Shown here piece by piece: positions 61,001 to 64,000 of a stretch of 64,000 nt of DNA. Where the stretch lies: the NCBI RefSeq assembly GCF_001949145.1, contig NW_019091620.1, positions 213,617 to 277,616 on the forward strand, written 5' to 3'. The stretch is from Acanthaster planci (Eukaryota; Echinodermata; Asteroidea; Valvatida; Acanthasteridae). The notes under the pieces were generated by a model. That model did no database searches. It saw nothing but the letters and a program-made list of their open reading frames with translations, and was not told the origin of the DNA. Made by a program: the position numbers and the translations under genes. Numbering within the stretch: position 1 is the first letter of the stretch; every line of letters starts with the position of its first letter.

Positions 61001-64000
61001 AGGTGGTTTAAATCACTGTTTTAGCATCAAGATAAAACTGATTTGGAATAACTTTGACAGCATTCAGACACCGTTTAGCAGAAAAATTACACCAAATCGA
61101 GTTTAACCACTGGTTTAAGCCCACCGAGTATAGTTTGAAACATGCAGTACATGCACAAGTGTTTGAATCTATGTATCCAGGGCCCTCCTAGATCTCATTT
61201 AATTTGATTTATGAGATCACTTACTGGGAAAATCCAAACTCTGAATTCATGTGGAGATGTTGATTGAACCAAGCTAGAGCCAGTTTCTGTGAGGAGAAAA
61301 CTGATAAATAAGTAGTTGAACCACGGGAACTGAATAGAGGTTATGTTACATGTCAGAATGCAAATGACAGGTGGAAGTGACAGATTTCCTGTGAGTCAAA
61401 ACAGCAAGAAACATTAAGAAAAAAATTCCCACAAAAAATTATGTACAGCCTCTTGAATCAAAACAAAGCTGCATGAAGTGAGCATACTATGAAAAAGGTT
61501 GCAGCACAAATATTTTATGATTGACCTCGTGTTAAATGAATTAAGAAACTTCTTTTGTTATCTTTCATGGGAAAGTTACTGAAAAGAACATTACAAAATG
61601 GATGTACATGTACATATATGGTAGCTTACACAGTTCATCCACATTTTGAAACATGTAACCTACTTTTTAAATTACTTTAAATATGTATTAGCACTGGTGT
61701 AAGGTTTTTTGTGGCTCAAAACTAAAAAAATCAAGGACGTGACCCAAATGTTGGCTTGGTCAACGTACATGTACAATATTTTGTCACTTAAACCTGTGAT
61801 TCATTCAGTATGCAGATGCCAGTGAAGAGAAATGATCAATTCACAAGCACATAATTCACACGAACCTTTTTAAATACTACAAAATTAATTATCAAAAAGA
61901 CAACTACAAGTCTTCAAGTATATGGACTTCTCATTCTTCAGGTAGTCAAAATTTCTCATGACATTTAGGCTATACAGCCATTTGTATATATAGTAGAGTG
62001 TTGGGGAAAATAAGATGATCATAAAGTCATCTCTGATTGTATTTATCCTGCTTTGGATCTCTACAGGCAAAGAAATTACACTGAAGTATTTATTCTCTTA
62101 CTATATGATACATTTGTGCAGATTGATTGAACAAATCAACATCTTAATTCACAGTTTTCTAATGACAAATGAACATCCAGATTGACAATGCATTACCGTA
62201 GGTGAAACATTCTGCATACATCACAGCAATCATATCTGATAAATCGTTCCTGTTGCCAATACCTTGCCTTTGAAAAGTGTGAAGTTTATGAAGTAATTAG
62301 CACTAGCACAGCTGAATGTAGTTTACCTTAAGAGAAATAACACTCTTAACACATAATATATGCACACATTTTGCAGTATTTTATAAATTCTTCATTTTCC
62401 ATGAACTTTTACACTTGAGTTATGCATGCTTTAAAACTTTGTAAGCTGCCATTACAAACCTCTTCTATCTCCAGGTGTGAAGTGTACATGTAGTACAATT
62501 CTCATACCTGCTAATTAAGTAACATTTCTTTAAACATACATCATTGAAGTCTACCCGTATGACGCTAAATTGTACCTAGCAGATTTGTTCAGTTTTACGT
62601 GGACTGAAATATACAGGTACACGTATACTCTGATCACTAACCCAAACGAGAGGGTTAAATTTATTGCTGACTGTATTCAGAAAAATGGTTACAATGTACT
62701 TTAGATCTGCATCCACCATCTGTATAAGCATGGTATAAGTTACGGGGTGTATGTACACATTGTGCATGTACAGGTACATCATGAAGTTCTATCAGTTGGA
62801 TCACTTGCTTTGAACAGAATGATCACACTGAAAGTGCATAGGTGCAAGCAACCCAGAGAATGTAATGTCACCCATCCCAGCTGCCCACCTCAGATCATCA
62901 GACTGCATAGGATGTAGTAATGAAGAAACTGAGTGTGCTCACAACTTGCTAGCCAGGTGCTTCGTGCACAGGAAACTGAATACACTCTGCCCTAGAGCAC
63001 AGCAATAAAAGCTGACTTAGACCTATTTTCGTGTGCAATCTTTCAAATTAGATGTTAGGGCTTTTTATTGAATCATTAAGGTGGGTACCTTCATCATGTT
63101 TATGTTTATGTACTTGTGCTTTGGCATGTTGAAGATCTTGGCATTTGTGTTTTAAGTTCAGCCTTTTTTTAAGCTCAAAATGATAAGAAACATGCTTTTT
63201 AAAGTGTTCAAAGAAAGGCATGGTTTCTGGCTGAAGTAGAGTACCAAGACTCAGGGACATATATCAAATTGCAGCGATACTGCCATGTCAGCTTTTGGTA
63301 GCTGCATCACATATACATATGTATATTTCAATCTCATTGTAACATTTTGCCAGAAAAGAAAGGTCATTTATTAGTTCAAGGCTGGCCCAGTCTTGTTCCA
63401 GCCCTGCAGCCAATTTCATGAATAACTTCGTGCCATATATTTCACAGCAATTTGAAGAAGAGCACCCAACTGTTACAAGACCTGACCCTGAACAAATACA
63501 GGCTGATATCAGTGGCATCTGTAAAGCCAGGAGCCCTCCACTCAAGTGGTCAATTAGCTATTCTTTGTGCAAAGCCTTCAGTTTCATACATCCAAGTCAG
63601 TCACAAATACCAAAATCCTTCTGAAGGTTGCAAAACAGATTTAAAAACATTTTCACAATCGTGGAAAGAATAAATACAAATGTAGGTGTGCTGAAGTGCT
63701 TCTTAAAATTAGGCCGGAGATCTTTTAAACTGAACAAACCAGTGAATATTCTCACAACTGTCACACTAATGACATCTTTATCTGAATATACTACTTGTAC
63801 TTGCTGGTATTCTTATTACATCACTTCACTGCTACTAGTGAGACAGTTACATGTATCTAAAACCAGTAACTATTAGTTGTGTGCATTTGCAGCGAGAGCA
63901 GAAATTGGGTACACTACTAAAGGTAAACATGAATTCCTGGATACCCATAGCCCCCCCTTAATGAAAAAAGAAAAGGCAAATGTGAAAATGCACCTCTCGT
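58029..64000. other. Gene-free AT-rich stretch
   Basis: No supported gene. At 60660-61140, AAAC/GTTT-rich words such as CAGACACTGTTTTA and CAGACACCGTTTAG recur and may mark an old element. The plus frame at 63418-63624 (polar, with EEEHPTVTRPDPEQIQ) is the most protein-like here, but its antisense is also open and no splice sites are convincing. Confidence 0.5.

Overview
The window reads as nuclear DNA of a marine invertebrate, most likely a deuterostome and perhaps an echinoderm. It is AT-rich (about 62% by eye), has eukaryotic splice-like signals, carries many copies of TACATGTA and TAGGCCTA-like words, and holds tRNA-headed SINEs, foldback and short inverted-repeat elements and a DIRS-type retroelement. 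There is no bacterial-style gene packing, ribosome binding sites or operons. The species call is inference from composition and element types, not a match to a known genome.

No complete host gene was found. Most of the sequence looks intronic or intergenic. Four places look like possible host exons: 15562-15816 (minus; a Ser/Pro-rich stretch with an IKTE SUMO consensus), 18459-18854 (plus; cysteine-rich, phase 1-1), 22541-22668 with a possible partner from 23019 (plus; beside a CpG-richer stretch and a perfect donor), and 46254-46505 (minus). All are low to moderate confidence and none was assigned a product.

The clear features are mobile elements. (a) 40745-44026 is a damaged DIRS-like retrotransposon with 130-bp inverted termini, an internal complementary region and a broken tyrosine recombinase on the minus strand. 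(b) 37261-38284 is a foldback element: a perfect 20-bp inverted terminus leads into 19-bp tandem arrays on both sides. (c) Two SINEs with tRNA-like heads lie on the minus strand at 31636-31973 and 57655-58028. (d) Short inverted-repeat elements lie at 20593-20845 and 21396-21750, and weaker ones at 7863-8500, 15032-15291 and 44227-44307. (e) A mariner-type transposase scrap lies at 50505-50625. Further tRNA-like pieces lie at 17270-17340, 21780-21852 and 49720-49800.

Possible regulatory clusters are nuclear-receptor half-sites (2014-2081 and 34562-34909), a CRE followed by a duplicated E-box (26706-26760), and a TATA/initiator pair at 30498-30531. The rest is AT-rich non-coding sequence in which I see only short chance reading frames and simple repeats.
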